Of a stretch of 64,000 nt of DNA, positions 44,671 through 54,715 are shown piece by piece (the stretch's first letter is position 1; every line of letters begins with the position of its first letter). Source of the DNA: Rhizobiaceae bacterium (GTDB taxonomy: Bacteria; Pseudomonadota; Alphaproteobacteria; Rhizobiales; Rhizobiaceae); NCBI GenBank assembly GCA_023953845.1, contig JAMLJC010000001.1, positions 4,412,501 through 4,476,500 of the forward strand, in the 5' to 3' direction. Below the pieces are notes generated by a model. The model did not search any database. It was not told the DNA's origin and saw only the letters and a list, made by a program, of their open reading frames with translations. The position numbers and the translations under genes were made by a program.

Positions 44671-45108
44671 ATGGCGAAAGCGGTCTTCGTCCTCAACGGA
44701 CCAAACCTCAACATGCTGGGCAGACGGGAGCCTGCCATCTATGGCGGCAAGAATCTGGCCGCCATCGCCAATGACTGCAAGGAGGCCGGCGCGGAGCTTG
44801 GCCTCGACGTCGATTTCCGTCAGTCGAACCACGAGGGCGATCTGGTCGACTGGGTCCAGGAAGCGGCCGAGAAGGCCGGCGGCGTGGTCATCAATCCCGG
44901 TGCCTATGGCCATACCTCCATCGCGCTTCACGACGCCATCCGCGCGGCGGCGCCGCTCCCCGTGATCGAGGTGCATCTTTCCAATATCCATGCGCGCGAG
45001 CCGTTCCGGCACCATACGATGACGGCGCCGGTGGTGGTCGGCGTGATCTGCGGGCTCGGCCCGCTGGGCTACACGCTGGCGTTGCGCGCTCTTGCCGACC
45101 GGATCTGA
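44671..45108 (+). CDS. aroQ: type II 3-dehydroquinate dehydratase
   Basis: Type II dehydroquinase, 145 residues, third step of the shikimate pathway. Conserved sequence: VFVLNGPNLNMLGRREP at the start (catalytic Tyr follows in AIYGGKNL), FRQSNHEGDLVDW, INPGAYGHTSIALHDA and VIEVHLSNIHAREPFRHH. It leads the aroQ-accB-accC group that is common in alphaproteobacteria; accB starts 25 bases after its stop. Confidence 0.97.
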   Translation: MAKAVFVLNGPNLNMLGRREPAIYGGKNLAAIANDCKEAGAELGLDVDFRQSNHEGDLVDWVQEAAEKAGGVVINPGAYGHTSIALHDAIRAAAPLPVIEVHLSNIHAREPFRHHTMTAPVVVGVICGLGPLGYTLALRALADRI

Positions 45109-45133
45109 CCCGGACAGAAAGGACAGACAGGAC

Positions 45134-45595
45134 ATGTCGACAAAGAAATCCGGCATCGACCAGCAGCTCATCCGCGACCTCGCGGAAATCCTGAACGAAA
45201 CGCATCTCACCGAGATCGAGATCGAGCAGGACGACCTGCGCATCCGCGTCTCGCGGCAGGCCGCAGCCGTGCAGGCGGTGGTTCCGGCTCCCGTTTCCGC
45301 GGCTGTTGCGGCTCCGGCGGCATCCGTCCAGAGCGCGCCGGCCGCATCGGCCGATCCGGGCAAAAATGCCGTGCCGTCGCCGATGGTGGGCACGGCCTAC
45401 CGTGCGCCCTCGCCCGACGCGCAGGCTTTCATCGAGGTGGGCCAGAAGGTGCGCGAGGGCCAGACGCTGCTCATCATCGAGGCCATGAAGACGATGAACC
45501 AGATCCCCTCGCCCCGCGCCGGCACGGTGACAGCGATCCTGTTCGAGGACGCGCAGCCTGTGGAGTATGGTGAGCCGCTGGTCGTGATCGAGTAG
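45134..45595 (+). CDS. accB: acetyl-CoA carboxylase biotin carboxyl carrier protein
   Basis: BCCP, 153 residues, carrying the biotin of acetyl-CoA carboxylase for fatty acid synthesis. An N-terminal dimerisation helix (IDQQLIRDLAEILNE) is followed by an Ala/Pro-rich flexible linker and the biotinyl domain with VPSPMVGTAYRAP and the biotinylation site EAMKTMN. ATG at 45134 has AGGACAGACAGG upstream. The carboxylase subunit follows in the same operon. Confidence 0.97.
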   Translation: MSTKKSGIDQQLIRDLAEILNETHLTEIEIEQDDLRIRVSRQAAAVQAVVPAPVSAAVAAPAASVQSAPAASADPGKNAVPSPMVGTAYRAPSPDAQAFIEVGQKVREGQTLLIIEAMKTMNQIPSPRAGTVTAILFEDAQPVEYGEPLVVIE

Positions 45596-45646
45596 AATTC
45601 AGCCGGCATTTTCGGCTCACCCTGATCTGAATCCGGGCAGGTAGGT

Positions 45647-46986
<1,340 letters not shown>

Positions 46987-46990
<4 letters not shown>

Positions 46991-47261
46991 AGCCTTTCAT
47001 GGCTACCCGGAATCGTTCTGCCGGAGAGCATTTGGTCCCAGGGTCGAGAGTTTCGGCGAAAGGCGTGGTGGCGCCACGGCCGAGCCGAAAGCCGAAGGAA
47101 ATGGGCCAAATGCACACGGCCCGAAGGGTTTGCCGCTGGCGGACGCCCGCTTTGTCGGCCGGATTTGGCCGTACCCCGGTACGACCTGCACCGGCCTTCG
47201 CGCAGATCGTCCCGCCATCGGACAAACAGAAGCGTTTCCGTGTAGCCATGAAAGGCTCTAG
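46987..47261. repeat. 275-bp element with terminal inverted repeats (MITE-like)
   Basis: Perfect 20-bp ends: CTAGAGCCTTTCATGGCTAC at 46987-47006 and its exact inverse at 47242-47261. The similarity continues imperfectly for another ~15 bases inward (CCGGAATCGTTCTG against ACGGAAACGCTTCTG on the inverse). The interior has further short palindromes (GTGGCGCCAC, CGTACC-CC-GGTACG) and no supported gene. The TAG stop of accC (46988-46990) lies inside the left end. It looks like a non-autonomous mobile or palindromic repeat; no duplicated target is evident. Confidence 0.8.
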
Positions 47262-47270
47262 GCCCGAGCG

Positions 47271-47882
47271 ATGACCCGTCCCTATGCGCCGGGTTACCGC
47301 ATCCCGCCAGACCTTCTGCTGAAGGCCTACGCGTCAGGCGTGTTCCCCATGGCGGAAAGCGCCGCCGATCCGGAGGTTTTCTGGGTGCGGCCGGAAACGC
47401 GCGGCATAATTCCGCTGGACGCATTCCACGTCTCGCGCAGCCTGCGCAAGATCGTGCGGCAGGCGCGCTTCGACATCCGCTACGATTTCGACTTCGAAGG
47501 CGTCATCGACGGTTGCGCGGAGACCCGCACCGGCCGCGATTCGACCTGGATAAACCGTCCTATCCGCGAGGCCTATGGCGAGCTTTTCCGGCGCGGCAAC
47601 TGCCATACGGTGGAAGCATGGCGGGACGGAAGGCTGGTCGGCGGTCTCTACGGCGTGTCGCTCGGCAGGGCGTTTTTCGGCGAAAGCATGTTTTCGCGGG
47701 AACGCGACGCCTCCAAGGTCTGCCTCGTGCACCTCGTCGCCAGATTGGCGGAGCGTGGCTTCACACTTCTGGATACGCAGTTCACGACCGAACATCTGAA
47801 GACCTTCGGCGCCGTGGACGTGCCGCGCGGCAAATATGAGCGCCTGCTGGAACACGCCCTGCAAGGCGAAGCGAGCTTCTGA
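47271..47882 (+). CDS. aat: leucyl/phenylalanyl-tRNA--protein transferase
   Basis: Aat, 203 residues, which adds Leu or Phe to the N terminus of proteins with Lys or Arg ends, marking them for ClpAP via the N-end rule. Signature segments are YASGVFPMAESA, VFWVRPETRGIIPLD, CAETRTGRDSTWI, GNCHTVEAWRDGRLVGGLYGV (in parts NCHTVEAWRDG, VGGLYGVSLG) and AFFGESMFSRERDASK. It lies ten bases after the inverted-repeat element that separates it from accC. Confidence 0.97.
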   Translation: MTRPYAPGYRIPPDLLLKAYASGVFPMAESAADPEVFWVRPETRGIIPLDAFHVSRSLRKIVRQARFDIRYDFDFEGVIDGCAETRTGRDSTWINRPIREAYGELFRRGNCHTVEAWRDGRLVGGLYGVSLGRAFFGESMFSRERDASKVCLVHLVARLAERGFTLLDTQFTTEHLKTFGAVDVPRGKYERLLEHALQGEASF

Positions 47883-47953
47883 ATCCCGAAGGCGATCGCG
47901 GAACCAACCGCCGACGTCGGCATTTCTCCCGGGCGTCAACCGAGGTGCGAGCC

Positions 47954-48190
47954 ATGGTCACTTTCAGGGAAATGAGCGTGCAGCAGATCGCCGAAGACAC
48001 CGAACTGTCGACGGAGGAGAAGATCGAAAAACTGCTCGAAATGGAATCTGAAGCCCGCGGCCTGCAGCGCGCGGCCTCGGAAAGCCCGATGAACGCCGAT
48101 GACGGCTGGGAAGCGGATCTGCGCAGGATACGGATGGTACTGGAAAAACTCGGCTGGAAAGAGCCGAAGAAGGGCGCGGCCACGCTTTAA
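47954..48190 (+). CDS. hypothetical protein
   Basis: Small soluble protein of 78 residues, predicted mostly helical and strongly charged (TELSTEEKIEKLLEMESEA, DLRRIRMVLEKLGW). No family is recognised. ATG at 47954 follows a GAGG site; a GTG nine bases upstream (47945) is also possible. It precedes the iron-permease-like gene by 19 bases in the same direction, so the two may be co-expressed. Confidence 0.65.
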   Translation: MVTFREMSVQQIAEDTELSTEEKIEKLLEMESEARGLQRAASESPMNADDGWEADLRRIRMVLEKLGWKEPKKGAATL

Positions 48191-48209
48191 CCGGACCGGG
48201 GCGCATCCT

Positions 48210-48608
48210 TTGGAAAAGCATTTTACGGCCATCGCCAACAAGGTCGCATATTTTGCGGGGAAGCCGGCGACCTTCGTTGTCTGCGTCGCCCTTATCGTGG
48301 TCTGGGCGGTAAGCGGGCCGATCTTCGGATTTTCCGACACGTGGCAGCTCATCATCAATACCAGCACGACAATCATCACCTTTCTGATGGTGTTCCTGAT
48401 CCAGAACACCCAGAACCGCGACGGCGCCGCGGTTCAGGCCAAGCTCGACGAACTCATTCGCGTGTCGAAGGCGGAGAACGACCTCATCGGCATAGAGCAT
48501 CTCACCGAAAGCGAGGTGGAGGAGTTCCGCAGCCGGTGCGAAAAGATGGCAAAAGAGGCAGACGAGCGCCTTGAGCAGATCAGGAAGAAAAAGCACAAGG
48601 CCGCCTAG
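48210..48608 (+). CDS. low-affinity iron permease family protein
   Basis: Membrane protein of 132 residues with two hydrophobic helices (FVVCVALIVVWAVSGPIFG and LIINTSTTIITFLMVFLIQ) and the family signature QNTQNRDGAAVQAKLDELIR, then a charged coiled-coil tail ending in a Lys-rich stretch. Despite the family name, iron transport is shown only for fungal relatives; the bacterial role is unproven. The best start is TTG at 48210 (LEKHFTAIANKVAYFAG aligns with the usual N terminus); an in-frame ATG at 48099 would overlap the preceding gene widely. Confidence 0.8.
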   Translation: MEKHFTAIANKVAYFAGKPATFVVCVALIVVWAVSGPIFGFSDTWQLIINTSTTIITFLMVFLIQNTQNRDGAAVQAKLDELIRVSKAENDLIGIEHLTESEVEEFRSRCEKMAKEADERLEQIRKKKHKAA

Positions 48609-48714
48609 AGTTTGCTAGGACGTCGGCTGGCCTGCCGGACTTGAATAACTGCGTCCGTGGTGTCACATGTGGCCGGAGAACCTGCCTCACGCAGTCCCGA
48701 TTTCCGGATTTTCC

Positions 48715-49542
48715 ATGGTCACCTATCTCGACGCCGCCACGGCTCCCTTGCGCAATACGGGCCAGATCAGGCTTTACGGAGCCGACGCATTCGACGGCAT
48801 GCGCAAGGCTTGCCAGCTGACGGCGCGCTGTCTGGACGAACTGGTCGACATCGTGAAGCCGGGCGTGCCGACCGAGGCGGTCGACCGTTTCGTGTTCGAG
48901 TACGGCATGGATCACGGCGCAATGCCGGCGACGCTCAACTATCGCGGCTACACGAAATCCTCCTGCACCTCGATCAATCACGTCGTCTGCCACGGTATTC
49001 CCGACGCCAAGCCGCTACGCGAAGGCGACATCGTCAATATCGACGTGACCTATATCCTGGACGGCTGGCACGGCGATGCGAGCCGCATGTATCCCGTCGG
49101 CCAGATCAAGCGCGCCGCCGAGCGTCTGCTCGAAGTGACCCACGAATGCCTGATGCGTGGCGTCGGCGCGATCAGGCCGGGATTGCGGACCGGCGTCATC
49201 GGCGCGGCGATCCAGAACTATGCCGAAGCCGAACGCTGCTCGGTCGTGCGCGATTTCTGCGGACACGGCGTCGGCCTGCTGTTCCACGACGCGCCCAACA
49301 TCCTGCACTACGGCACGGCTTCGGAGGGCGTGGAGATGCGACCCGGCATGATCTTCACCGTCGAGCCCATGATCAATCTCGGCCGGCCGCATGTGAAGGT
49401 GCTGTCCGACGGATGGACAGCGGTCACGCGGGACCGATCGCTGTCGGCCCAGTACGAGCACACGGTCGGGGTGACAGATACGGGCTGCGAGATCTTCACG
49501 CTGTCGCCTGCGGGACTCGACCGTCCGGGCCTGCCATCGTAG
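48715..49542 (+). CDS. map: type I methionine aminopeptidase
   Basis: Methionine aminopeptidase, 275 residues, removing the initiator Met from new proteins. Metal ligands are seen in NIDVTYILDGWHGDASRMY (two Asp), GHGVGLLFHDAP (His), TVEPMINLG (Glu) and AQYEHTVGV (Glu). ATG at 48715 begins the conserved MVTYLDA region; the ATG at 48667 would add 16 residues. No Zn-finger or SH3-type N-terminal extension is present. radC follows 42 bases later. Confidence 0.95.
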   Translation: MVTYLDAATAPLRNTGQIRLYGADAFDGMRKACQLTARCLDELVDIVKPGVPTEAVDRFVFEYGMDHGAMPATLNYRGYTKSSCTSINHVVCHGIPDAKPLREGDIVNIDVTYILDGWHGDASRMYPVGQIKRAAERLLEVTHECLMRGVGAIRPGLRTGVIGAAIQNYAEAERCSVVRDFCGHGVGLLFHDAPNILHYGTASEGVEMRPGMIFTVEPMINLGRPHVKVLSDGWTAVTRDRSLSAQYEHTVGVTDTGCEIFTLSPAGLDRPGLPS

Positions 49543-49584
49543 CCTCGACGGCAGAACGCCGGACAAGGGGGGACGACGGCTGGC

Positions 49585-50445
49585 ATGAAGGGTGAGGAAG
49601 AGGCCGACGAGCGCGCGTTTTTCGGCGAAGGTGTGTCGCGCCTGGCGTCAAAGCCGGCCACGTCGGCCGCCGGCCGGCCGGGCAACGGAAGAACGGCCGA
49701 AGCGCCGCCGTCGACGGAAGGACCGTCTTCGTCACCTGATCCCAGCGCGGTCGTGGAAGCGTCCAAAACGCCTCCGCCGCATTATGTCGATCATCGCGAC
49801 CGGCTGCGCGACCGCTTCGTCCGCACCGGCTCCGACGCGCTCGCGGACTATGAGCTGCTCGAGCTTCTGCTGTTTCGTTCCGTCTCGCGCGCCGACACGA
49901 AACCGATCGCCAAGGCGCTGCTGGTGCGATTCGGCTCGCTCGCCGAAGTTCTCGGCGCTCCGACCCATCTCCTGCGCGAGGTGAAGGGTGTCGGCGAGGC
50001 GGTTGCGCTCGACCTGAAGATTGTCAATGCGATGACGCAGCGCGCCTTGCGCAGCGAGGTCGTCAAACGCGAGGTCCTGTCCTCATGGGAAAAGGTCCTG
50101 AGCTACTGCAAGGCGGCAATGGCGTATGAGGACCGAGAGCAGTTCCGCATCCTGTTCCTCAACAAGAAGAACGAGCTGATCGCCGACGAGGTGCAGAACA
50201 TCGGCACCGTCGACCACACCATGGCCTATCCGCGCGAGGTGCTGCGGCGAGCGCTGGAACTGGCGGCGAGCGCAGTGGTGCTCACGCACAATCACCCGTC
50301 AGGCGATCCCGAGCCTTCCCGTGCCGACATCGAGATGACCAAGGCCATCATCGCCGCGCTGAAGCCGTCCGGCATCGCCGTGCACGACCACGTCATCATC
50401 GGCAAGAAGGCCTTCGCCTCGATGAAGGGCCTGCTGCTGATCTGA
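49585..50445 (+). CDS. radC: RadC family protein (JAB/MPN domain)
   Basis: RadC, 286 residues. A disordered, Pro/Ser-rich stretch of about 65 residues precedes the usual start YVDHRDRLRDRFVRTG, a helix-hairpin-helix region (LREVKGVGEAVALDLK) and the MPN+ metalloprotease-like domain with HNHPSGDPEPSRAD. Despite the name, a role in DNA repair is doubtful and the biochemical function is unknown. It converges with tig across the terminator at 50452-50473. Confidence 0.93.
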   Translation: MKGEEEADERAFFGEGVSRLASKPATSAAGRPGNGRTAEAPPSTEGPSSSPDPSAVVEASKTPPPHYVDHRDRLRDRFVRTGSDALADYELLELLLFRSVSRADTKPIAKALLVRFGSLAEVLGAPTHLLREVKGVGEAVALDLKIVNAMTQRALRSEVVKREVLSSWEKVLSYCKAAMAYEDREQFRILFLNKKNELIADEVQNIGTVDHTMAYPREVLRRALELAASAVVLTHNHPSGDPEPSRADIEMTKAIIAALKPSGIAVHDHVIIGKKAFASMKGLLLI

Positions 50446-50451
50446 AAAAGA

Positions 50452-50473
50452 AAAGCCGCCCGAAGGCGGCTTT
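50452..50473. terminator. terminator between radC and tig
   Basis: Perfect stem AAAGCCGCC / GGCGGCTTT with loop CGAA. On the minus strand it is followed by TTTTCTTTTTC, a strong terminator for tig; the plus-strand tail for radC is weaker. Confidence 0.9.
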
Positions 50474-50495
50474 CCGATGTCCATAAGGCAGCGCC

Positions 50496-52001
50496 TTATT
50501 CGGCCTCTTTTTCCGCATCCTTGGTGGCAGCCTTCTTCTTGGGCGCGGCCTTCTTCTTCGGGGCGGCTTCCTCGGCGTCGGCGGCCTTCGCCTCTTCGCC
50601 CTCGGCGGCCTTGGCCTTCTTGGCCGATGTCTTCTTCGCCGGCTTCGCCTTCTCGCCCTCGGTCGGCTCCTCGGCCAGCAATTCTTCCTTGCTGACCTTC
50701 TTGTCGGTCACCGCAATCTGACCGAGCAGATGGTCGACGACCTTCTCCTCGAAGATCGGCGCGCGGATGGCGGCGAGTTGCTGCGGGTTGGAGCGGTAGA
50801 ACTCGAACACCTGCTGCTGCTGGTCCCCAGGGAAGCGGCGCACGAACTCGAACAGGCCGCGCTGCATCTCCTCGTCGGAGACCGTCACGCCGGCCTTCTC
50901 GCCGATTTCTGCGAGCACCAGCCCGAGACGCACGCGGCGTTCCGCCAGACGATTGTACTCGGCGCGGGCGGCTTCTTCCGTCGTATCCTCGTCCTCGAAG
51001 GTGTGACCGGCTGCGGCGAGATCGCGGCTCACCTGGTTCCAGATGTTGTTGAACTCGGCCTCGACCAGCTTCGACGGCGCTTCGAACGAATAGCTGGCGT
51101 CGAGTGCGTCGAGCAGTTCGCGCTTCACCTTCTGGCGCGTCATCTGGCCGAACTGGCTCTCGATCTGGCCGCGGATGATCTCCTTGAGGCGCTCGGCGGT
51201 GTCGATGCCGAGCTTCTTCGCCACCTCGTCATTGACCTCGGTGCTGTCCGGCGCGGCGACTTCCTTGACCTTGATGTCGAAGGTCGCGTCCTTGCCGGCG
51301 AGATGCGCGGCCTGATAATTCTCCGGGAAGGTGACGGTGATGACCTTTTCGTCGCCCGCCTTCACGCCGACGAGCTGATCCTCGAAGCCCGGGATGAACT
51401 GGCCGGAGCCGAGCACCAGACCCGAATCCTCGGCGGTGCCGCCATCGAACGGCTCGCCGTCGATCTTGCCGAGATAATCGATGGTCACCTTGTCCCAGAG
51501 CTCGGCCTTGCCCTTCTTCGGCGCGTAGTCGCGCGCATCGGCGGTGACGCGGCGAAGCTGCTCGTCGATCTCGGATTCCGGCACGTCGTAGATCTGCCGC
51601 GTCACCGCGATGCCCGACACGTCCTTGATCTCGATAGGTGGCAACACCTCGTAGTTGAGCTGGAACTCGAAATCGGCGCCGCCGGCGAGAATCTTCTCGG
51701 CTTCCTTCTCGTCCTCGGTCATGACGACCTCGGGCTGCATCGCTGCCTTCTCGCCGCGCTCGGAAAGGATGTCGCGGGTCGAGTTGTTGAGGATCTCGTT
51801 GACGACCTCGGCCATGAAGGACTTGCCGTAGACCTTGCGCAGATGCTGGACCGGCACCTTGCCGGGACGGAAGCCATTGATGCGCACCTTGTCCTTGGCG
51901 TTGTTCAGGCGCTGCATCAGGCGATCTTCCATGTCCTTGGCGGGCACGGTGACCTTGATCTCGCGCTTGAGGCCGGAATTCAGCGTTTCGGTGACCTGCA
52001 T
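50496..52001 (-). CDS. tig: trigger factor
   Basis: Trigger factor, 501 residues, the ribosome-bound chaperone and prolyl isomerase. The ribosome-binding loop is NGFRPGKVP (residues about 43-51), the FKBP-type PPIase domain spans about 150-245 (VTIDYLGKIDGEPFDGG), and the chaperone arms follow. The C terminus is a long tail of about 60 residues made of Lys, Ala and Glu (AKPAKKTSAKKAKAAEG), absent in E. coli. ATG at 52001 gives the standard MQVTETLNSGLKRE start; an ATG one codon earlier is also present, and AAAGG lies upstream. Confidence 0.97.
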   Translation of the reverse strand: MQVTETLNSGLKREIKVTVPAKDMEDRLMQRLNNAKDKVRINGFRPGKVPVQHLRKVYGKSFMAEVVNEILNNSTRDILSERGEKAAMQPEVVMTEDEKEAEKILAGGADFEFQLNYEVLPPIEIKDVSGIAVTRQIYDVPESEIDEQLRRVTADARDYAPKKGKAELWDKVTIDYLGKIDGEPFDGGTAEDSGLVLGSGQFIPGFEDQLVGVKAGDEKVITVTFPENYQAAHLAGKDATFDIKVKEVAAPDSTEVNDEVAKKLGIDTAERLKEIIRGQIESQFGQMTRQKVKRELLDALDASYSFEAPSKLVEAEFNNIWNQVSRDLAAAGHTFEDEDTTEEAARAEYNRLAERRVRLGLVLAEIGEKAGVTVSDEEMQRGLFEFVRRFPGDQQQQVFEFYRSNPQQLAAIRAPIFEEKVVDHLLGQIAVTDKKVSKEELLAEEPTEGEKAKPAKKTSAKKAKAAEGEEAKAADAEEAAPKKKAAPKKKAATKDAEKEAE

Positions 52002-52004
52002 CAT

Positions 52005-52354
52005 AAAACCTTTGCTTTGACGCATCCGGGCCCGGCGGGAGCTGCCGTTCGGGCCATCCGGAGTGCGTGCCGGGAGTGCCAATCTGTGCGGACGGTGTGT
52101 CGAGATTTCGGCGCAAACACCCGAAAAGCCATCACACGGGCCGTTGCGCTTCTGAGAAAACCGCGGCAATCTCCTGATCTGCCTGAGTTTTTCTCCAACT
52201 GCGCCAACGACTGTTCGGCCGTCTGTCACATTCGGCTCGCCTTTTGTCACACGCGACCGCGATTTTCAACCGATTTCGGGGGATTGGCGGGCGCAAGGCC
52301 CGGCTCCATATTCATTGACAGGCGCGGCGACACATGGGATTGCGGGCACGCTGA
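52005..52354. other. 350-base gap between tig and tRNA-Leu
   Basis: Divergent control region. TTGACA at 52315-52320 could be the -35 box of the tRNA; no good -10 box follows at the right distance. No small gene is supported. Confidence 0.4.
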
Positions 52355-52439
52355 GCGGATGTGGCGGAACTGGTAGACGCCCCGGATTTAGGTTCCGGTG
52401 CCGAAAGGCGTGGGGGTTCGAGTCCCTTCATCCGCACCA
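52355..52439 (+). tRNA. tRNA-Leu(TAG)
   Basis: Class II tRNA of 85 bases with encoded CCA. The acceptor GCGGATG pairs with CATCCGC. The anticodon arm is CCGGA-TTTAGGT-TCCGG with anticodon TAG, and the variable arm is TGCCGAAAGGCG. It decodes CUA and other CUN codons. Confidence 0.97.
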
Positions 52440-52456
52440 GCCACCTTTTCCGGCTG

Positions 52457-53035
52457 CTAATAGGGCGGTTCCTCGTAGACGCGGACGTCGCCGTCCATAA
52501 GCGCCTTGATCTGCGGCGTGCCATCGGCTGCGAGCGCGACGACCACGCCGAAGCTGCGTACATTCAGATCCTTTTCGATCTGCCGGCCCTCGCCTTCCGG
52601 CACGTAGAAGCGTTCGATGCCATAGGAAACCGCGATTTCGGCCCCCGGCTCGATACGCCAGAGGCCTGCGGTCATGCCGCGCACGTCCAGCTCGCCGGCA
52701 ACCGGCGGCGCGACCGCCTTGCCCAGCATCGCCGAACGGGCGCGCCAGTAGCCGTCCGCATCCCTGCCGATACGGACCATGATCGGGCCGGCCGGCAGCG
52801 CCGCGTCGCCCTGCGGCAGATTCGACACCAGCGCGACGGGAATGCGCGATATGTCGAAGCCGAGGCGCACATAGTCTCCGCGCAGCAGGTCACGCGGATC
52901 GACGGGCTCGACTTTCAGCAGCGCCTCCGGGCCGTTGCGCAGCACGGCGGCGCGTCCCGCGATCATCCAGCCGAGAAAGCCGATCTGGAGCGCGGCGACG
53001 AGCAGCGCCAGCGCAACGGTGCGGGAGCCCTTCAT
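52457..53035 (-). CDS. GDYXXLXY domain-containing protein
   Basis: Protein of 192 residues with one N-terminal membrane helix (TVALALLVAALQIGFLGWM) and the name-giving motif RGDYVRLGFDI near residue 55. A second conserved part is YGIERFYVPEGEGRQIE. The function is unknown. This family is regularly encoded next to DUF2157 or DUF4401 membrane proteins, as here: its ATG overlaps the stop of the DUF2157 gene by four bases (ATGA), so translation is coupled. Confidence 0.9.
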   Translation of the reverse strand: MKGSRTVALALLVAALQIGFLGWMIAGRAAVLRNGPEALLKVEPVDPRDLLRGDYVRLGFDISRIPVALVSNLPQGDAALPAGPIMVRIGRDADGYWRARSAMLGKAVAPPVAGELDVRGMTAGLWRIEPGAEIAVSYGIERFYVPEGEGRQIEKDLNVRSFGVVVALAADGTPQIKALMDGDVRVYEEPPY

Positions 53036-54144
53036 GCCGCGCCTCCCTGCATGGCGGGGCGTCCCGTCATGCGTTTCTCGATCCGCACGATGATGAAGGC
53101 CACGACTGCGAGCGCCAACCCCGAGAACAGGAACAGGCCCGCCGTATCGATCATGCTGCCGACCGTGACGATGTAGGCGAAGCAGAGCTCGATCGCGAAG
53201 GCGACATAGGCGATCCAGCGCATGAGGCGGCTTTCGCGGCCGCGCAGCACGAGAGCGGCGATGATGCCGGCGAAGGCGATCAGGGTCGCGAGGAGCATGG
53301 GGACGAAATGTTCGTAGACCTCGACCTGGATCATCGCCATCCCGATGAGAAAACCGATTAGCGGATGAGCGGGATAAGGACCGCCGAGCCGCGCGAGGCG
53401 TTCGACGGTCTCCTGCGCCCAATGCGCGGCGGCGAAGACGGCCGCTGAGACCAGCGCAAGGGCGAGCCCGGCTTCGACCGGGCGGCCGTCTATACCGACG
53501 ACGAAAGCCCACAGGATCGCCGACAGGAGCAGCAGATGCCGCGCGGCACGCCCATGGGTCCAGTAGGATACCGCCCAGATGACGATACCGAGCAGCAGGA
53601 AGGCGTAGCGGTAATCGCGCGCCGCATTGTAGTCGGACTCCTGCATCAGGAGCCATGCCACGGCGATCAGGACGGCGGCGGCGGTCAGCACGGGCGAGCG
53701 CAGCACCGCCGCGGCAAGGGTGGTTCCGAGGCACCAGGTCAGGACCGCCGCCGTTTCGTCGCCGGTCATGTGGTACATCTGGCCGATCAGCGCGATCGCG
53801 GCGCCGAAGGACGCGGCGCCTATGATGAAGAGCGCCTCGCCGAAGCCGGGATGATCGCGGCCTTTCAGCACCGCGCCGCCCACATATCCGGCCGCTATCA
53901 GCGCGAAAAGCGCGCCGACCCTCGCCAGCCGAGGAATGGCCTCCCAGTTGGCGGCGATGAAGACGAGGATAGCGGCGGCGACGAGGATCGCGGCCATGAT
54001 CGCCAGCACCGAGCCGAACGACATACCCTCGTCCTGACGCGTCTCGACGTCAAGGAGGAGACGTTCGGCGGTCGTCCCATCAACCAGTCCGGCGTCACGC
54101 CATCGAACGATTTCGCGGCGGAGATGCGATCTCTGGGCGAACAT
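53032..54144 (-). CDS. DUF2157 domain-containing membrane protein
   Basis: Integral membrane protein of 370 residues. The N-terminal cytoplasmic DUF2157 segment (LRREIVRWRDAGLVDG) is followed by about 11 hydrophobic helices, including VFIAANWEAIPRLARVG and FIIGAASFGAAIALIGQMYH, which are characteristic. It forms a two-gene unit with the GDYXXLXY protein. No enzymatic motif is recognised, and the complex these two are presumed to form has no known role. Confidence 0.9.
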   Translation of the reverse strand: MFAQRSHLRREIVRWRDAGLVDGTTAERLLLDVETRQDEGMSFGSVLAIMAAILVAAAILVFIAANWEAIPRLARVGALFALIAAGYVGGAVLKGRDHPGFGEALFIIGAASFGAAIALIGQMYHMTGDETAAVLTWCLGTTLAAAVLRSPVLTAAAVLIAVAWLLMQESDYNAARDYRYAFLLLGIVIWAVSYWTHGRAARHLLLLSAILWAFVVGIDGRPVEAGLALALVSAAVFAAAHWAQETVERLARLGGPYPAHPLIGFLIGMAMIQVEVYEHFVPMLLATLIAFAGIIAALVLRGRESRLMRWIAYVAFAIELCFAYIVTVGSMIDTAGLFLFSGLALAVVAFIIVRIEKRMTGRPAMQGGAA

Positions 54145-54376
54145 TCTCAGGGCCCTGCCTGTTGCAGTGCAAAAGATTCACAAACCTGCGTAAACCGCCG
54201 TTTCCACGCGATTTTGGGACGGTTTCCGATTTTCGCCATAAAAGCTAAAACTCGTTAATGGTGCATTGCACAATTGCATTGCTGCTATGCACGCTTGTCG
54301 CTTTAATTCCGGACAAGGCGGGCCTATCTACGTCTCGTACAAAAAGAGAAGAACGAAAGACGCTAAGAGAACTACC

Positions 54377-54517
54377 ATGAACCTGATCCGCAACTATCGC
54401 AACTGGCGCCGCTATCGTGAGACGGTGACGGAGCTGAACCGCCTGACCAATCGCGAACTGAATGACCTCGGCATCAGCCGCAGCGACATTCCCTTCGTGG
54501 CGAGGAAGTCGATCTAA
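54377..54517 (+). CDS. DUF1127 (YjiS-like) small protein, first copy
   Basis: Small basic protein of 46 residues: MNLIRNYRNWRRYRETV, then LNRLTNRELNDLGISRSDI. This is the DUF1127 pattern (Arg-rich helix, then L-x-R-E-L-x-D-L-G-I-x-R). In Rhodobacter the DUF1127 protein CcaF1 is an RNA-binding protein that is co-transcribed with CCUCCUCCC RNAs and affects their maturation. Here a second DUF1127 gene and two such RNAs follow directly, so the same partnership is likely. An 8-bp hairpin without T run (54523-54543) lies between the two DUF1127 genes. Confidence 0.88.
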   Translation: MNLIRNYRNWRRYRETVTELNRLTNRELNDLGISRSDIPFVARKSI

Positions 54518-54522
54518 TTCAA

Positions 54523-54543
54523 TCGCGCCGCGATCCGGCGCGA
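54523..54543 (+). other. hairpin between the two DUF1127 genes
   Basis: Perfect stem TCGCGCCG / CGGCGCGA with a 5-base loop and no T run afterwards, so it is not a typical terminator. It could be an RNA processing or stability element of a shared transcript. Confidence 0.45.
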
Positions 54544-54568
54544 CAAGCTGCAAAGAACGAGAATAGAA

Positions 54569-54712
54569 ATGAACCTGATCCAAAATTTTCGTGACTGGCG
54601 CGCTTATCGCGCGACGGTTTCCGAGCTGGACAGCCTTTCCAACCGCCAGCTCGCTGATCTCGGCATTGCCCGTCATCAGATCAAGACCGTCGCCCGTACG
54701 GGCCGCCGCTGA
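54569..54712 (+). CDS. DUF1127 small protein, second copy
   Basis: Paralogue of the first copy, 47 residues: MNLIQNFRDWRAYRATV, then LDSLSNRQLADLGIARHQI and an Arg-rich end (ARTGRR). The first four residues and the spacing of Trp, Tyr and the LGI motif are shared, so the pair arose by tandem duplication. The SD region (GAGAATAGAA) is purine-rich. The first CCTCCTCCC RNA begins within ten bases of its stop codon, which suggests that the RNA is cut from the same transcript. Confidence 0.88.
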   Translation: MNLIQNFRDWRAYRATVSELDSLSNRQLADLGIARHQIKTVARTGRR

Positions 54713-54715
54713 GTG

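Noticed and set aside
54241..54376. Stress-sigma promoter (RpoH or EcfG type) before the first DUF1127 gene
   Set aside because: CTTG at 54294 and CCTATCTA at 54323 are too far apart for the known spacing, and no GGAAC/CGTT pair with correct spacing is present, so no promoter is called.
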